From positions 1 through 32,505 of the forward strand of contig MGTZ01000043.1 in NCBI GenBank assembly GCA_001799715.1: a DNA stretch of 32,505 nt, read 5' to 3'. The position numbers and the translations under genes were made by a program. The stretch is from Elusimicrobia bacterium GWB2_63_16. Its GTDB lineage: Bacteria; Elusimicrobiota; Elusimicrobia; Elusimicrobiales; UBA9959. Below are positions 7,451-16,300 of this stretch, piece after piece (position 1 is the stretch's first letter; each line of letters opens with the position of its first letter). A model generated the notes under the pieces. That model was not told where the DNA came from. It searched no databases and worked only from the letters and a program-made list of their open reading frames with translations.

Positions 7451-8371
7451 ATGATGAAATTCCAGCCCAAAAAAAACAAGTCGACCCAGTATGTGATAGG
7501 CGGCACCGTGGCCGTCATAATCCTGGGCATCTGGGTTTCCATCCCCCTGATGAGCGGCTCCTCTCTCGATTCCAGCATTTCCGCGGGCAACCCCTTCCGC
7601 TCCAAGGTGGCCGACATCGGCCTGCTCGGCAGCGACATCGCCTCGGAGGCCGGCGCCCCCGGCTCCCCCCTGAGCGGCGAGATGATAAACAACCCCGCCA
7701 CCTCCGGCGAGGACATAGCCTCTTCCCTCTTCCAGTCCGGCCCCGGCGTGGAGGAGCCCGCGGATGTTACCGCCGAGGCCTCGGTTTCCGCCGACGCCCC
7801 CGCGCCTTCCGCCTCGGGTGTGGCCCCGGCCCCGGCCGGCCCCCGCGGCAAGCTGGCCGCGGCTGCCTCCATAACCGGCGGCAATTCCAACAGCATGACC
7901 GCCGGCGGCATCCATAACAAGTTCTTCGGCACCGGCAACGCCAAGGCGGACATCGCCCCGGTGTCGGCCGCCGACCTGGGCAAATCCTCTTCCGTAGAGA
8001 AGCGCAATACGCTGGTGGCCCTGCTCGGCAACAGCGCCGACAAGAGCCAGTCGGCCCTGAAGACCGGCGCGGACCTGGGTGCGGCCAAAGGCGGCGCGGC
8101 CCAGGCTTTCGCCAACACGTCCAAAACGGCCAGCAGCGACCTCAACAGCGGCCTGGAGCAGCAGACCGCCCTGTCCGGCCTGCAGATGGGCCAGACCGCC
8201 CAGGACCTGAAGAAGAACGACCCCGCTATAAGCAAGACCAAGATCACGCCTCCCTCCAAGCCGGAGGACGCTACCGATGAAAGCGAAGAGATGAAGAACC
8301 AGATAAAGATGATGGTGATACAGATGGTGCTGAAGATGGCGCTGGGGGCCGTGTTCGGTGTGGCTGTTTAA
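7451..8371 (+). CDS. Unrecognised membrane-anchored Ala/Ser-rich protein
   Basis: 306 residues, not recognised. A lysine-rich N-terminus (KFQPKKNKSTQ) precedes one membrane helix (~13-34, YVIGGTVAVIILGIW), then a Ser/Ala/Pro/Gly-rich linker, and at ~188-222 a segment (LVALLGNSADKSQ, then GGAAQAFANT) alignable to the shared central segment of the neighbours. A Lys/Glu patch (KPEDATDESEEMKNQ) precedes a second hydrophobic segment at the extreme C-terminus (~287-306, MMVIQMVLKMALGAVFGVAV). The protein has no cysteine. Two ATGs in tandem (7451, 7454) follow GGCGGGG. It is the first gene of an apparent three-gene operon (25- and 22-base gaps to the next two). A small two-helix version of the architecture of the following two genes is a reasonable description; function unknown. 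Confidence 0.85.
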   Translation: MMKFQPKKNKSTQYVIGGTVAVIILGIWVSIPLMSGSSLDSSISAGNPFRSKVADIGLLGSDIASEAGAPGSPLSGEMINNPATSGEDIASSLFQSGPGVEEPADVTAEASVSADAPAPSASGVAPAPAGPRGKLAAAASITGGNSNSMTAGGIHNKFFGTGNAKADIAPVSAADLGKSSSVEKRNTLVALLGNSADKSQSALKTGADLGAAKGGAAQAFANTSKTASSDLNSGLEQQTALSGLQMGQTAQDLKKNDPAISKTKITPPSKPEDATDESEEMKNQIKMMVIQMVLKMALGAVFGVAV

Positions 8372-8396
8372 TTTGTAATTTATCGGGAGGAGCATT

Positions 8397-9839
8397 ATGA
8401 ACGACTATAACGAGAAAAAAGAAGAGAAAGGCGGCTTCCTTTCCAGCCTTTCGTCACTTTTCCGGGGCGGCTCGTCCGCGATGGGCGGCGCGTCTTCCGG
8501 CGTTGGCTCGGCCGGGGGCCTGGGCGGGCTGTTCGCCACCAAGGCCGGTATAGTCGGTATGGTGCTGGGCGGCGCCACCATAGCCGCCGGCGTGGGCGTG
8601 GTCTACAATTTTGTGGGCCCCTCCTCCAAACCGGTCTACTCCCCCGACCTCTTCCAGAACAGCTATTACGAGGAAGAGGCTTCGAAAGCCGGGAGCGAGC
8701 GGGCGCTCTCGAGGGATTCCTCCTCGGCCGCTTCCTCCACCCTGGACATGTTCAGGGAGCAGGCCAAGAAAGACGGCATAGGCCTCCCCGGCGACTCCGG
8801 CGGTTCCGGCGCCGACGCGAACGCTTCCGCGGATGCCGCGGCGGCTGACTCTTCAGCGGACGCTTCCGCCGGGGCTCCCTACGCGGACGCCGCGGCCGGC
8901 GGCGGCGCGGGCGGCTCGGCCGGCGCGGGCAAACTGCAGGCCTCGTCCGGTTTCGGCGGCGGCAAGGGCGGCGGGGCCGGCAGCGGCACCTCCATCCCCC
9001 GGATGCAGGGCGGCGGCGGCCTGGCCGGCGGCATAGGCGCCAAGTTCCAGCCCGTCTACAGGGCTCCAGCGCAGGCGAATACCGGCAAGAGTTCCGGCAT
9101 GACGGCTTCGGCCGCGGCCCGGGTGAAGAATTCCCCCAAGTATTCGGTTCCTAACACCAACAGGAAAGGCGCTTACGGCCAGGCCAAGTTCGCCCGGAAC
9201 ATGGGCAGCAAGGCCGCCTTCTCCGCGGACGCGGCCGGCGCGCGCACCGGGGCCACCGAGGCTTTCTCTGGCGAGACCGGCAACAGCGGCGACGTGGCCA
9301 CTCCCGCCGCTGGCGCGGGCCTGGGCGGCGCGGGCGTAGCCGACGGGGCCGCCCTCAAGGGCAACGATCCCAGCCTGAACAGCAATGAGTCCAGCGTGCC
9401 GGAGCCCAGCGATCCGGAGGACGTGGACCCCTGGCAGGAATACGAGGATATGGCCACCAACAGCATGATGTATGCCGGCGGCCTGATACTCCTCACGATG
9501 GTGCTGAGCAAGATAGCCAAAGCTCTGGCCAATACCGGCTGGGGTTACGCTGCCGCGATGTACGTGTTCTACGCGGCCTGCGCCGCCGCCGCGGCCGCTA
9601 TCTTCTACGCGCTCAAGGTCGTATACGCCGGGTTCAAGATGTACAGCCAGTACGACCAGAAAATGATGGGCGGTATCTATATAGCTACCGGCTTGTTGCT
9701 GGCCTACCAAGCTTATTCGGCCCTTATGTCGGCCTGGAGTGACGCCAGCACGGCTGGCGGTTTAGAGGGAGCTACCGGGGACGGGTTTACCGGCTGGTCT
9801 GAGACCGGCGGCATAGGGTCCCTGTTCGGCGGGAAGTGA
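8397..9839 (+). CDS. Unrecognised Gly/Ala-rich protein with N-terminal and C-terminal membrane helices (paralogue 1)
   Basis: 480 residues. The N-terminus MNDYNEKKEEKGGF is cytoplasmic-like, followed by Gly/Ser sequence and one membrane helix (~51-71). A conserved-looking element SSTLDMFREQAKKDG (~113-127) is shared with the next gene. Then comes a long Gly/Ala/Ser linker (~130-230), the shared central segment (~261-293, AKFARNMG then GATEAFSGETG), DVDPW (352-356), and three hydrophobic segments (~357-377, 383-410, 424-443). The protein ends GSLFGGK. Strong Shine-Dalgarno GGGAGGAG six bases before the ATG. The next gene has the same order of elements and the same C-terminal signature, so the two are tandem paralogues. 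No known family recognised; four predicted membrane helices with a ~280-residue extracytoplasmic or cytoplasmic loop is unusual. Confidence 0.87.
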   Translation: MNDYNEKKEEKGGFLSSLSSLFRGGSSAMGGASSGVGSAGGLGGLFATKAGIVGMVLGGATIAAGVGVVYNFVGPSSKPVYSPDLFQNSYYEEEASKAGSERALSRDSSSAASSTLDMFREQAKKDGIGLPGDSGGSGADANASADAAAADSSADASAGAPYADAAAGGGAGGSAGAGKLQASSGFGGGKGGGAGSGTSIPRMQGGGGLAGGIGAKFQPVYRAPAQANTGKSSGMTASAAARVKNSPKYSVPNTNRKGAYGQAKFARNMGSKAAFSADAAGARTGATEAFSGETGNSGDVATPAAGAGLGGAGVADGAALKGNDPSLNSNESSVPEPSDPEDVDPWQEYEDMATNSMMYAGGLILLTMVLSKIAKALANTGWGYAAAMYVFYAACAAAAAAIFYALKVVYAGFKMYSQYDQKMMGGIYIATGLLLAYQAYSALMSAWSDASTAGGLEGATGDGFTGWSETGGIGSLFGGK

Positions 9840-9861
9840 TACTGAGGGTACTGGAGGCGTT

Positions 9862-11322
9862 ATGAACGACAATCTTCCGGATATAAACTTTAAAGAGAAA
9901 AAAGAGAAGAAGGCCGGCGCCCTTGGCTGGCTGCGCGGAAAACTGGGCATGGGCTCGCGCGGCTCCATAGGCCAGGCGGGCATTAACCCATCGGTCATGA
10001 ACGTGGGCAAGGCCGCTTTCGGAGGCGCCTCCAAGTTCGGCGCCTCCGCCGGCCTTGGAAGTTTCCTGGCCGGCAACGCGGGCATGATCGCCACCGTAGC
10101 CATGGTGGCCGTGGCAGGCGGCCTCTACCTGGCCAACAACGCCCCGGCGCCGAGTACCGCCACTTCGGCCTTCACTTCCAACCAGTCGCACGACAACTAC
10201 GTGCCGGCCATACTGCGCAGCCAGGCCGCCAATCAGGGCTCCTCGCTGGACATGTTCAAGGATACCAACAAGGGCTCCCTGGCCATGGACGAGGCGCCTG
10301 CCGCCAAGAAGGACCAGGCGGCGGCCGATCCCAACGCGGCCGCGGCCGACGGCCAGGAGGGGCAGCCCCAGGACCCCAACGCCCAGCCCGATGGGAACAA
10401 CATGGCCCAGGACATGATGGGCAAGCTGCAGGGCGGGGACATGGCTTCCCTGACCAGCCAGCTGGGCGGCGGTTCCAGCAAGTTCTCCAACATGGGAGGC
10501 TTCAGCAATAAGTTCGGTTCCGGCGCCACCGGCGCCAAGACCGGCTTCTCTTCCGGCATCGGCGCGGGTTTCTCCAACATGCCCAAGTTCGACAACCGCA
10601 AGGGCAAGATGCTGGCGATGAAAGGTTCCGCCAGGCCGGTGTTCGGCAGCTCCAAGGCCGGCAAGAAAGGCAGTATCGGCGCCGGCGCCATGAACCAGGC
10701 CAAGGGCATGCGCGAGATACAGAAGTCTTTTACCGGCACCAGCGCGGACGGCGCCCGTTCCACCCAGGATAAGGCCTGGGAGGGCACTACCGGCGACGAC
10801 GCCGCCTCCGGCAGCGGGGCCGGCATCAGCGACGGCGGGGCCGGCATCGTGACGTCCCCTTCGATCGATAACATCGGCAGCACCGGCGGCGGCGGCGGCA
10901 CCGATGTCCCTGACGCCGGAGACGTTCCCGACGCCAGCTCTCCCACCGACGTCAGCCCCTGGGCCAGCCTGGTCACCGCCATACTGGCGCTGATCATGAT
11001 CTCGGCCGTGCTGTCCTTCATAGCCTCCAAGCTCAGCGGCACCATATTCGGCTACCCCATAGCCTGTATCGTCGCGGGTATAGCCATAGCGCTGGCGGCT
11101 ATAGCGCTCGTAATGTCCATCATGCTCATGGCCCAGCACGGCCAGACGCTGCTGGGCGGCCTGTATACTATCGGCGCGGCCCTGGCCATAATGGCCGGCA
11201 TCGCGGCCTTCGCCGGCGGCAGCGATGCGGTAATGGGCCCCGGCCCCGCCACCACCATAATGTGGCTGGCCGCAGGCGCCGGAGTGGTTACCCTGATAGG
11301 CAGCATGCTGGGCGGCAAGTAG
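9862..11322 (+). CDS. Unrecognised Gly/Ala/Met-rich protein with N-terminal and C-terminal membrane helices (paralogue 2)
   Basis: 486 residues. The charged N-terminus (MNDNLPDINFKEKKEKKAGA) precedes a membrane helix (~72-91). GSSLDMFKDTNKGS (~127-140) matches the LDMF element of the upstream gene. The linker is Asp/Pro/Gln-, then Gly/Ser/Met/Phe-rich, with repeated short FSN/KFG-type units (SKFSNMGGFSNKFGS, ~206-220). The shared central segment is at ~279-310 (AKGMREIQKSF then DKAWEGTTGDD). DVSPW (363-367) introduces four hydrophobic segments (~370-388, 398-423, 431-450, 464-482), and the protein ends GSMLGGK. GG[IL]Y occurs before the penultimate or last helix in both paralogues. Shine-Dalgarno GGAGG lies four bases upstream. 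It is the third gene of the 7451 operon; a 131-base gap with a hairpin follows. Function unknown. Confidence 0.87.
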   Translation: MNDNLPDINFKEKKEKKAGALGWLRGKLGMGSRGSIGQAGINPSVMNVGKAAFGGASKFGASAGLGSFLAGNAGMIATVAMVAVAGGLYLANNAPAPSTATSAFTSNQSHDNYVPAILRSQAANQGSSLDMFKDTNKGSLAMDEAPAAKKDQAAADPNAAAADGQEGQPQDPNAQPDGNNMAQDMMGKLQGGDMASLTSQLGGGSSKFSNMGGFSNKFGSGATGAKTGFSSGIGAGFSNMPKFDNRKGKMLAMKGSARPVFGSSKAGKKGSIGAGAMNQAKGMREIQKSFTGTSADGARSTQDKAWEGTTGDDAASGSGAGISDGGAGIVTSPSIDNIGSTGGGGGTDVPDAGDVPDASSPTDVSPWASLVTAILALIMISAVLSFIASKLSGTIFGYPIACIVAGIAIALAAIALVMSIMLMAQHGQTLLGGLYTIGAALAIMAGIAAFAGGSDAVMGPGPATTIMWLAAGAGVVTLIGSMLGGK

Positions 11323-11346
11323 TTCTTTTGGGGGGAAGTACGCGGT

Positions 11347-11372
11347 TGCCGCCGGGTTAAAGCCCGGCGGCA
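11347..11372 (+). other. Perfect hairpin after the 7451-11322 operon
   Basis: TGCCGCCGGG (11347-11356) and CCCGGCGGCA (11363-11372) form a 10-bp stem with a 6-base loop. No T-run follows (TCGGGCGTAAAAAG), so it could be a weak terminator, a processing site or a 3' stabiliser that lowers expression of the next gene. Confidence 0.5.
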
Positions 11373-11453
11373 TCGGGCGTAAAAAGCGGGGTCCGCGCGG
11401 CGCGGTAAATAGCTTGAGTGTTCCGGTAGGCCGGGTAGGCCGCTGGAGGTTAT

Positions 11454-13010
11454 ATGGGCAGCAAATTCGTAGAAAAACATAAACGCAAATCTCTCCTGGC
11501 CGCCTTGCTGTTTATTTTCCACGGCCGGGCCAAATACGTGGGCATACTGCTCATCCTCTCCGTCCTCTCTGTCCCGTTCGTCATCTCCGGCGAGACCTTC
11601 GGCCGCCTCGTCATGTTCCAGCCCGTCGCGGCCTTCCTGCGCACGGTCGGCCTGGGCAGCATCGTTTCCGCCATAAACCCTAAATATTCCAACGACCTCA
11701 TGAAAGCGGCCCTGGACCGGGCCGCCTCGGACAGCGAGCAGAATTCCTTCTGGCAGAAGTTCCTCAACAGCCTTAACGCCACGCTGCCCCCCGGCGGCGG
11801 GCCGTCTTCCATAGCGATGATACGCGGCGGCGGCGACGACATCTTCGGTACCCCGGAGCTTAAGGACGGCGGCGGTCGGGCCAAGCCCGGGCAGGTCAAG
11901 GGCGTGGTCAACGAGGAAGAGCGCGCGCGCGGCGAAGGCGGCGACGCGGTGGACCTGGAAGGTCTGCTGGCCGGCGCCGGCGGGCCCGGCGCTGACGGCG
12001 GCCTCTACGGCGACACCATGGGCCAGAACCTGGCCGGCAATTTCGGCAACGGTTCCGCTTCCGGCTCGGGCCCGTACATGAACCGCACCATGCTGCGCGG
12101 CCCCGGCGGCGCCGGCGGCAGCGCCTCCGGCATGTACGCGAGGGCGGTGGGCCAGGCGGCCAGCAAGGTGCCGGTGCCCGGCTCGCCCCAGAAAGTGAAT
12201 TCCAAGACGATGGGCAGGGTTTCCGGCTTCGCCTGGAAGAACGTCGGGTATAAGACCAAGAGCGCCAGGATGGATACCAAGCTGGGCTCCAAGAAACCCA
12301 TGTTCCAGTTGGCCGAGACCTTCGGCATGACGGCCACGGCTTTCAAGTCCAAGGACGCCGCCTACGAGTACCAGGCCTCCTATACCGGCAGCACCTACGA
12401 CGGCAACGACGTCAGCGCCGACGCGCTCCAGACCGACACCGCCGCCCCGATAGTGCCCGACACCTCGTTCACCGGCAACCTGATCTCCGGCGCCGGCGCG
12501 CTGCAGGAAGACGCCAAGCGCTGCACCGACGCACAGGGCACGCACGGCGCGGCCATGTCCGAGGACGGCAAGAAGATCGACGATATCGCCAAAACCCTCG
12601 GCAAGCCCCCGAAGTGCTGCAGCGGCGGCGTGGGCGCTTGGAACGCCAAGATCAACAATATAGTAACCCTTTGCAACGACTTCAACGTTCACGAGGCGCA
12701 GCAGGCCGCCGCCTGCCAGATCACCAGCAAGCCCATGAACTGCAACAGCTACAGCAAGATGCGCATCAAGCCCTGCTCCAAGTGGAAGTGCTGGCTGGCG
12801 ATCATACTGATGATACTGCTTGGCGGCCTGTTCGGCATCATCGGCATGATAGCCGTCGGCGTGATGATCGGCGGTTCCGTGTCCGGCCTGTTCGGCCCCA
12901 AGATGTCGGGGTTCGTGGAGAGCATCGTTAGCCTTGTCGCCTCCGGCGGCGAGGACAAGAACGCCAAGGATGAGGCCAGCAACCCTCCTCCCCTGAACCC
13001 CACGGAGTGA
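11454..13010 (+). CDS. Unrecognised membrane protein with Cys-rich C-terminal domain
   Basis: 518 residues, not recognised. A basic N-terminus (VEKHKRKSL) precedes a membrane helix at ~28-45 (YVGILLILSVLSVPFVI), then FQPVAAFLRTVGLG, which resembles the juxtamembrane NSFFRTVGFM of the 6073 protein. A Gly-rich linker (~110-240) leads to the shared central segment (~283-314, MFQLAETFGMT then YEYQASYTGSTYDG). The C-terminal region has eight cysteines between 367 and 456 (367, 398, 399, 417, 431, 440, 451, 456) and then a long hydrophobic segment (~457-485) and a short polar, proline-containing tail. An even cysteine number in a non-cytoplasmic region would fit disulfides. Shine-Dalgarno GGAGG five bases before the ATG. 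It lies 131 bases after the previous gene and may be read through from it. Confidence 0.87.
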   Translation: MGSKFVEKHKRKSLLAALLFIFHGRAKYVGILLILSVLSVPFVISGETFGRLVMFQPVAAFLRTVGLGSIVSAINPKYSNDLMKAALDRAASDSEQNSFWQKFLNSLNATLPPGGGPSSIAMIRGGGDDIFGTPELKDGGGRAKPGQVKGVVNEEERARGEGGDAVDLEGLLAGAGGPGADGGLYGDTMGQNLAGNFGNGSASGSGPYMNRTMLRGPGGAGGSASGMYARAVGQAASKVPVPGSPQKVNSKTMGRVSGFAWKNVGYKTKSARMDTKLGSKKPMFQLAETFGMTATAFKSKDAAYEYQASYTGSTYDGNDVSADALQTDTAAPIVPDTSFTGNLISGAGALQEDAKRCTDAQGTHGAAMSEDGKKIDDIAKTLGKPPKCCSGGVGAWNAKINNIVTLCNDFNVHEAQQAAACQITSKPMNCNSYSKMRIKPCSKWKCWLAIILMILLGGLFGIIGMIAVGVMIGGSVSGLFGPKMSGFVESIVSLVASGGEDKNAKDEASNPPPLNPTE

Positions 13011-13127
13011 GCGGTACTCTTAAGCCCGAGGTTACAGCCTGTACGGAGGAATGTTCCGGTGTCGCGAAACGAATACTTCTGCGGTGTGCTTCATCGAGAA
13101 AGTTTTACGAGGAACACCTCCGTGGCC

Positions 13128-13162
13128 GCCCGCAGGCGGCAGGCTGACCGCAGGGCTTTTTT
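13128..13162 (+). terminator. Probable intrinsic terminator after the 11454 gene
   Basis: GCCCGC (13128-13133) pairs with GC-a-GGGC (13150-13156) with one bulged A, extended by GG/CC inside, and TTTTTT follows at 13157-13162. A competing smaller stem, GCCGCC/GGCGGC (13125-13140), is also possible. Confidence 0.5.
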
Positions 13163-13260
13163 ACGGCCCGGGGCCAGGGGGCCAAAGGACCCAGCGGCGT
13201 GGGGGACTAATGACACTTGGCCGGCGGCGCGGTTTTAGGTAGAGTATAGTTGGAGAACTC

Positions 13261-13271
13261 TATAATATAAT
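13261..13271 (+). promoter_or_regulatory. Overlapping -10 hexamers for the gene at 13335
   Basis: TATAAT occurs at 13261-13266 and again at 13266-13271 in a sharply AT-rich patch, giving an expected start near 13273-13278. No good -35 is seen. The ~60-base leader ends with CGGAGGCGG before the ATG. Confidence 0.5.
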
Positions 13272-13334
13272 TTCGGCGGTCGTTGTTCGCTGCGGGATTT
13301 TAAATCAAGCAAACTAGGCATCGGAGGCGGTTTT

Positions 13335-16300
13335 ATGAACTTCTATAATGAGGACGAAAAAAAAGCGGGCATCCCGGTAATCCCCGGCGCGGCTTCGCCC
13401 TTCAGGAAAACTTCAGCCTTCGGAAAAGCCCCGATGTTCTCCCGCGCCGCGGGCAGCTTCGTGGACCGGCTGAAGAACCTCTCCCGCAGGGACATGGCCT
13501 TCGTGGCCATCGGCCTCAGCGTGCTGGTCATGGCCCCGGTGGCGGAGTACATGATCTCGCAGCCCTCCCAGGACAACGTGCTCAAGGGCAACGATTTCGC
13601 CCAGCGGCACGGCGACGCCGGCCCCTTCGAGCCCGGCATCAACGGCCTCAGCCAGGGCTCGGCGGACGGCTCCGGTGAGGTCATCACCCCGCTGACCTCG
13701 CGCGACCCGGCCTCGCTGATACTCGGCGCCCAGTCTTCGCAGCCCGTGCTGCCCCCGGCCGTTACCGCGCCGCCCAGCAGCAGCTGGCGCGACGCCGTTA
13801 CCGATTCCGGCAGGGCCGCTTTCAGCGCGGCCAGCAAGTCCGTCGGCGCGCCTACCGTCATCCCCAGGATGGCCTCCACCCTGCGCGGCATGTCCTTCTT
13901 CGGCGGCGACAACACTTCCCGCACTTCCGGGACGTTGAGCGGCGGCAAGATCATCGACGACGCCAAGTCGGCTTCTTCCAAGGCCGCCAAGCGCTCGATG
14001 ATAGGCCCCGTGGCTATGGCGGGCTACAAGGGCGTGGCCACCGGCAACCCCAACAGCTCTTCCAAGGGCGCGTTCGAAAAGCTCCGCGGCGCGGCCGACA
14101 AGTCGGCCAGCAACTTCTCCGGCGGCTCAGCCATGGGCTCGCTGGACAAGGCGGCGGCCGACGCCGTGCAGATCGGCGCGGGCGCCGGCGGCTCCGGCGG
14201 CTTGGGCGAAGGTGACAAGACCAAGGGCGCCAACAACTACGATAACAAGTACAAGCACGAGCGCAGCGGCGAGTCCCTCGCCGAGGCGGCCGCCAAGGCC
14301 CGCCAGCAGAAAGCGCTGGAGTGGGAATTCTTCAAGAAGTACGAGATCAAGAAGACCATCGTCAACGCCGTGGTTAACGCTTTCGCCACCACGCTGGGCA
14401 AGTTCCTCACCAGCCAGATGGAAGATGCCCTCGGCATGAGTTCTCCTCCCCCTAAGGCCAAGTACTGCTGGGTTCCCGCTGGCGGTTATACGCTGGTGGG
14501 TTCGGCCGAAAAACCCAGCTCGGCGGATACCCAGGCCTGTAAGGATAAAGGCGCCACCAAGTCCGGCGTGGTAGTGCTCGCGGCCGGCAAAGAGAGTTCC
14601 GCCGCCGGCCAGGTGCTGTACTGCCCCTGCGGCTACGCTAACGAGCCGATAACCGGCAAGAACACCGACGCTTCCACCTCCGATCCCGCCGCCGACAAGC
14701 CGCTGGGGGATCAGGCGGCCGCCAAGCAGGAGGCCTTCGACGAGATCATACACAATATCGTCACCGAAACCGCCCGCGTGGAGAAGGACGCCGATGACGC
14801 CAAGGAACTGGCCGGCGGCCTGAAGAATATCGCGGCGAATTTCGACGCGTTCGCCGGGCAGAAGCTGGCTTCGCTCGACCCTTTACAGAAGAATAAGCAG
14901 GCTGCCAGTGCGGAGCTCGGCGTCTATTCCGGCAATATGGACAAGGCCCAGGGCCAGTACGACGCGATAGAGAAAAAGCACGGCGCGTTCAGCGGCCAGG
15001 TGGACAAGCTCAACGCGGCCATAAAGACCAGCGGGACAGGCGACGCGGCGACCTACGACTGCTCCGGCGTGGCCACCACCGGCGAGGAAGGCAAGAAGGC
15101 CGTACTGGCGCCAGAAACCTGCAAAAAGATAGCCACCGACATCGCCAAATGGAAGGTCACCTCGAAGGATTCCCTGGACGCGGTCCGGGTTAAGATGACA
15201 TCCCACCGCAACTCTTACGGGGAATACGAGCGGCAGGTCGGCTTCGTGGACAAGCATATCACGAATATATCGACAATGTATGACGGTATAACCGAACTGT
15301 ACAGGAGTGCTCCGGCGCTTGACAACCCGGAGACCCCCAGCCTGGAGAAGGCTGTGGCGCGACTTAAGGCCCTGACAGGCCGTCCGGAGAAAGAAGGCGA
15401 AACCTTGCAGGCCGGCACCATAGCGCTTAAACAGGCCACCGACCTGCGCGCCCTGGATTGGAAGCTGGTCTGGGAGAAGCATCATAAGTTCGACAATAGC
15501 GGCGCGGAGAAGAACGAAACCACGGCCTGGGCCGCTCAGCAGGCCAATATCTCCGTCGGGAAACCTACGGAGGATACTTCGGCCGAGGACGTGATCTCCA
15601 ACTACATGCGGAGCTCCAATATCATCTCCAGTATGAAAGGGCGTTATTCGGACCTTGCTCTCATCGAAGGCGAGGTTTCCGGTATCGAGACCGCGATGAA
15701 CCGCTTTAAGAGCGATCTTGTCGCGCAGAAGGTGGACGGAGCCTCCTACTTCCCGTCCGCGAAACCGGATAACCCCGTCAACGGCGGCAACGACTCGGGC
15801 AACGACTCGGGCAACGACTCGGGCAACGACTCGGGCAACGGTTCGGGCAACGGCTCGGGCAACGCTTCCGGCGTGACCAACGCCGCCACCGCCCGCGCAG
15901 ACTCGGTTCTCTCCGACGGTACGCAGCGCATGGCTCTCAATCAGCCTGTACTGGACGGCATCAGCTCCCGGAGCGATAATTGTACTTCTACCGAATGCAA
16001 GGGGCGCATGGCTGACGCCCGCACGGCCATGGGTGACATGACCACCAAGATAGGCGAGATACAGGAACTGCAGAGGAAGGCCATGCAGCCCGGCGCCAAT
16101 GTGGCGCAGCTGGACGCCGAGATACAGCAGAAGCAGCGCGAGCTCCACGCCGCCGACACCCGCTTCGACGAGGCGTCCAAGCGCGTGGCGGCCCTGGAAG
16201 GCTATAGGCCTCCCAAGCCGCCCACCCAGCCCACCGCTGATCAGATAGCCAAGCAGCAGGACATCAACAAGGCCGAGCTTCACGTGCGCGCCATCGACGC

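Larger units (their letters stand above)
13011..13334 (+). other. 324-base gene-free gap: terminator, imperfect inverted repeat and promoter
   Basis: I see no credible gene here. The gap holds an imperfect inverted repeat: CGGAGG-aa-TGTTCC (13044-13057) pairs with GGAACA-CCTCCG (13111-13122) with a two-base bulge. A bulged terminator-like stem with T6 follows (13128-13162), and two overlapping TATAAT hexamers (13261-13271) precede the large gene at 13335. Confidence 0.6.

Noticed and set aside
7451-11322. Possible conjugation or type IV secretion components (VirB6/VirB10-like) because of the helix layout
   Set aside because: No ATPase, pilin or VirB motif is present and helix counts plus linkers do not match; similarity is only in general topology.
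9787-11373. 528-residue open frame on the minus strand
   Set aside because: It is antisense to the 9862 gene, has a His/Gly/Ala-biased composition caused by the GC-rich third positions, and has no ribosome-binding site.
13051-13242. 63-residue open frame after the 11454 gene, with GGAGG next to its ATG
   Set aside because: The Shine-Dalgarno-like sequence abuts the start codon, the protein is Arg/Gly/Pro-rich with no structure, and it crosses a terminator-like stem.
15786-15869. Short regular repeats considered as a CRISPR-like array
   Set aside because: Units are 12 bp, directly adjacent with no spacers, and translate in frame inside a gene.
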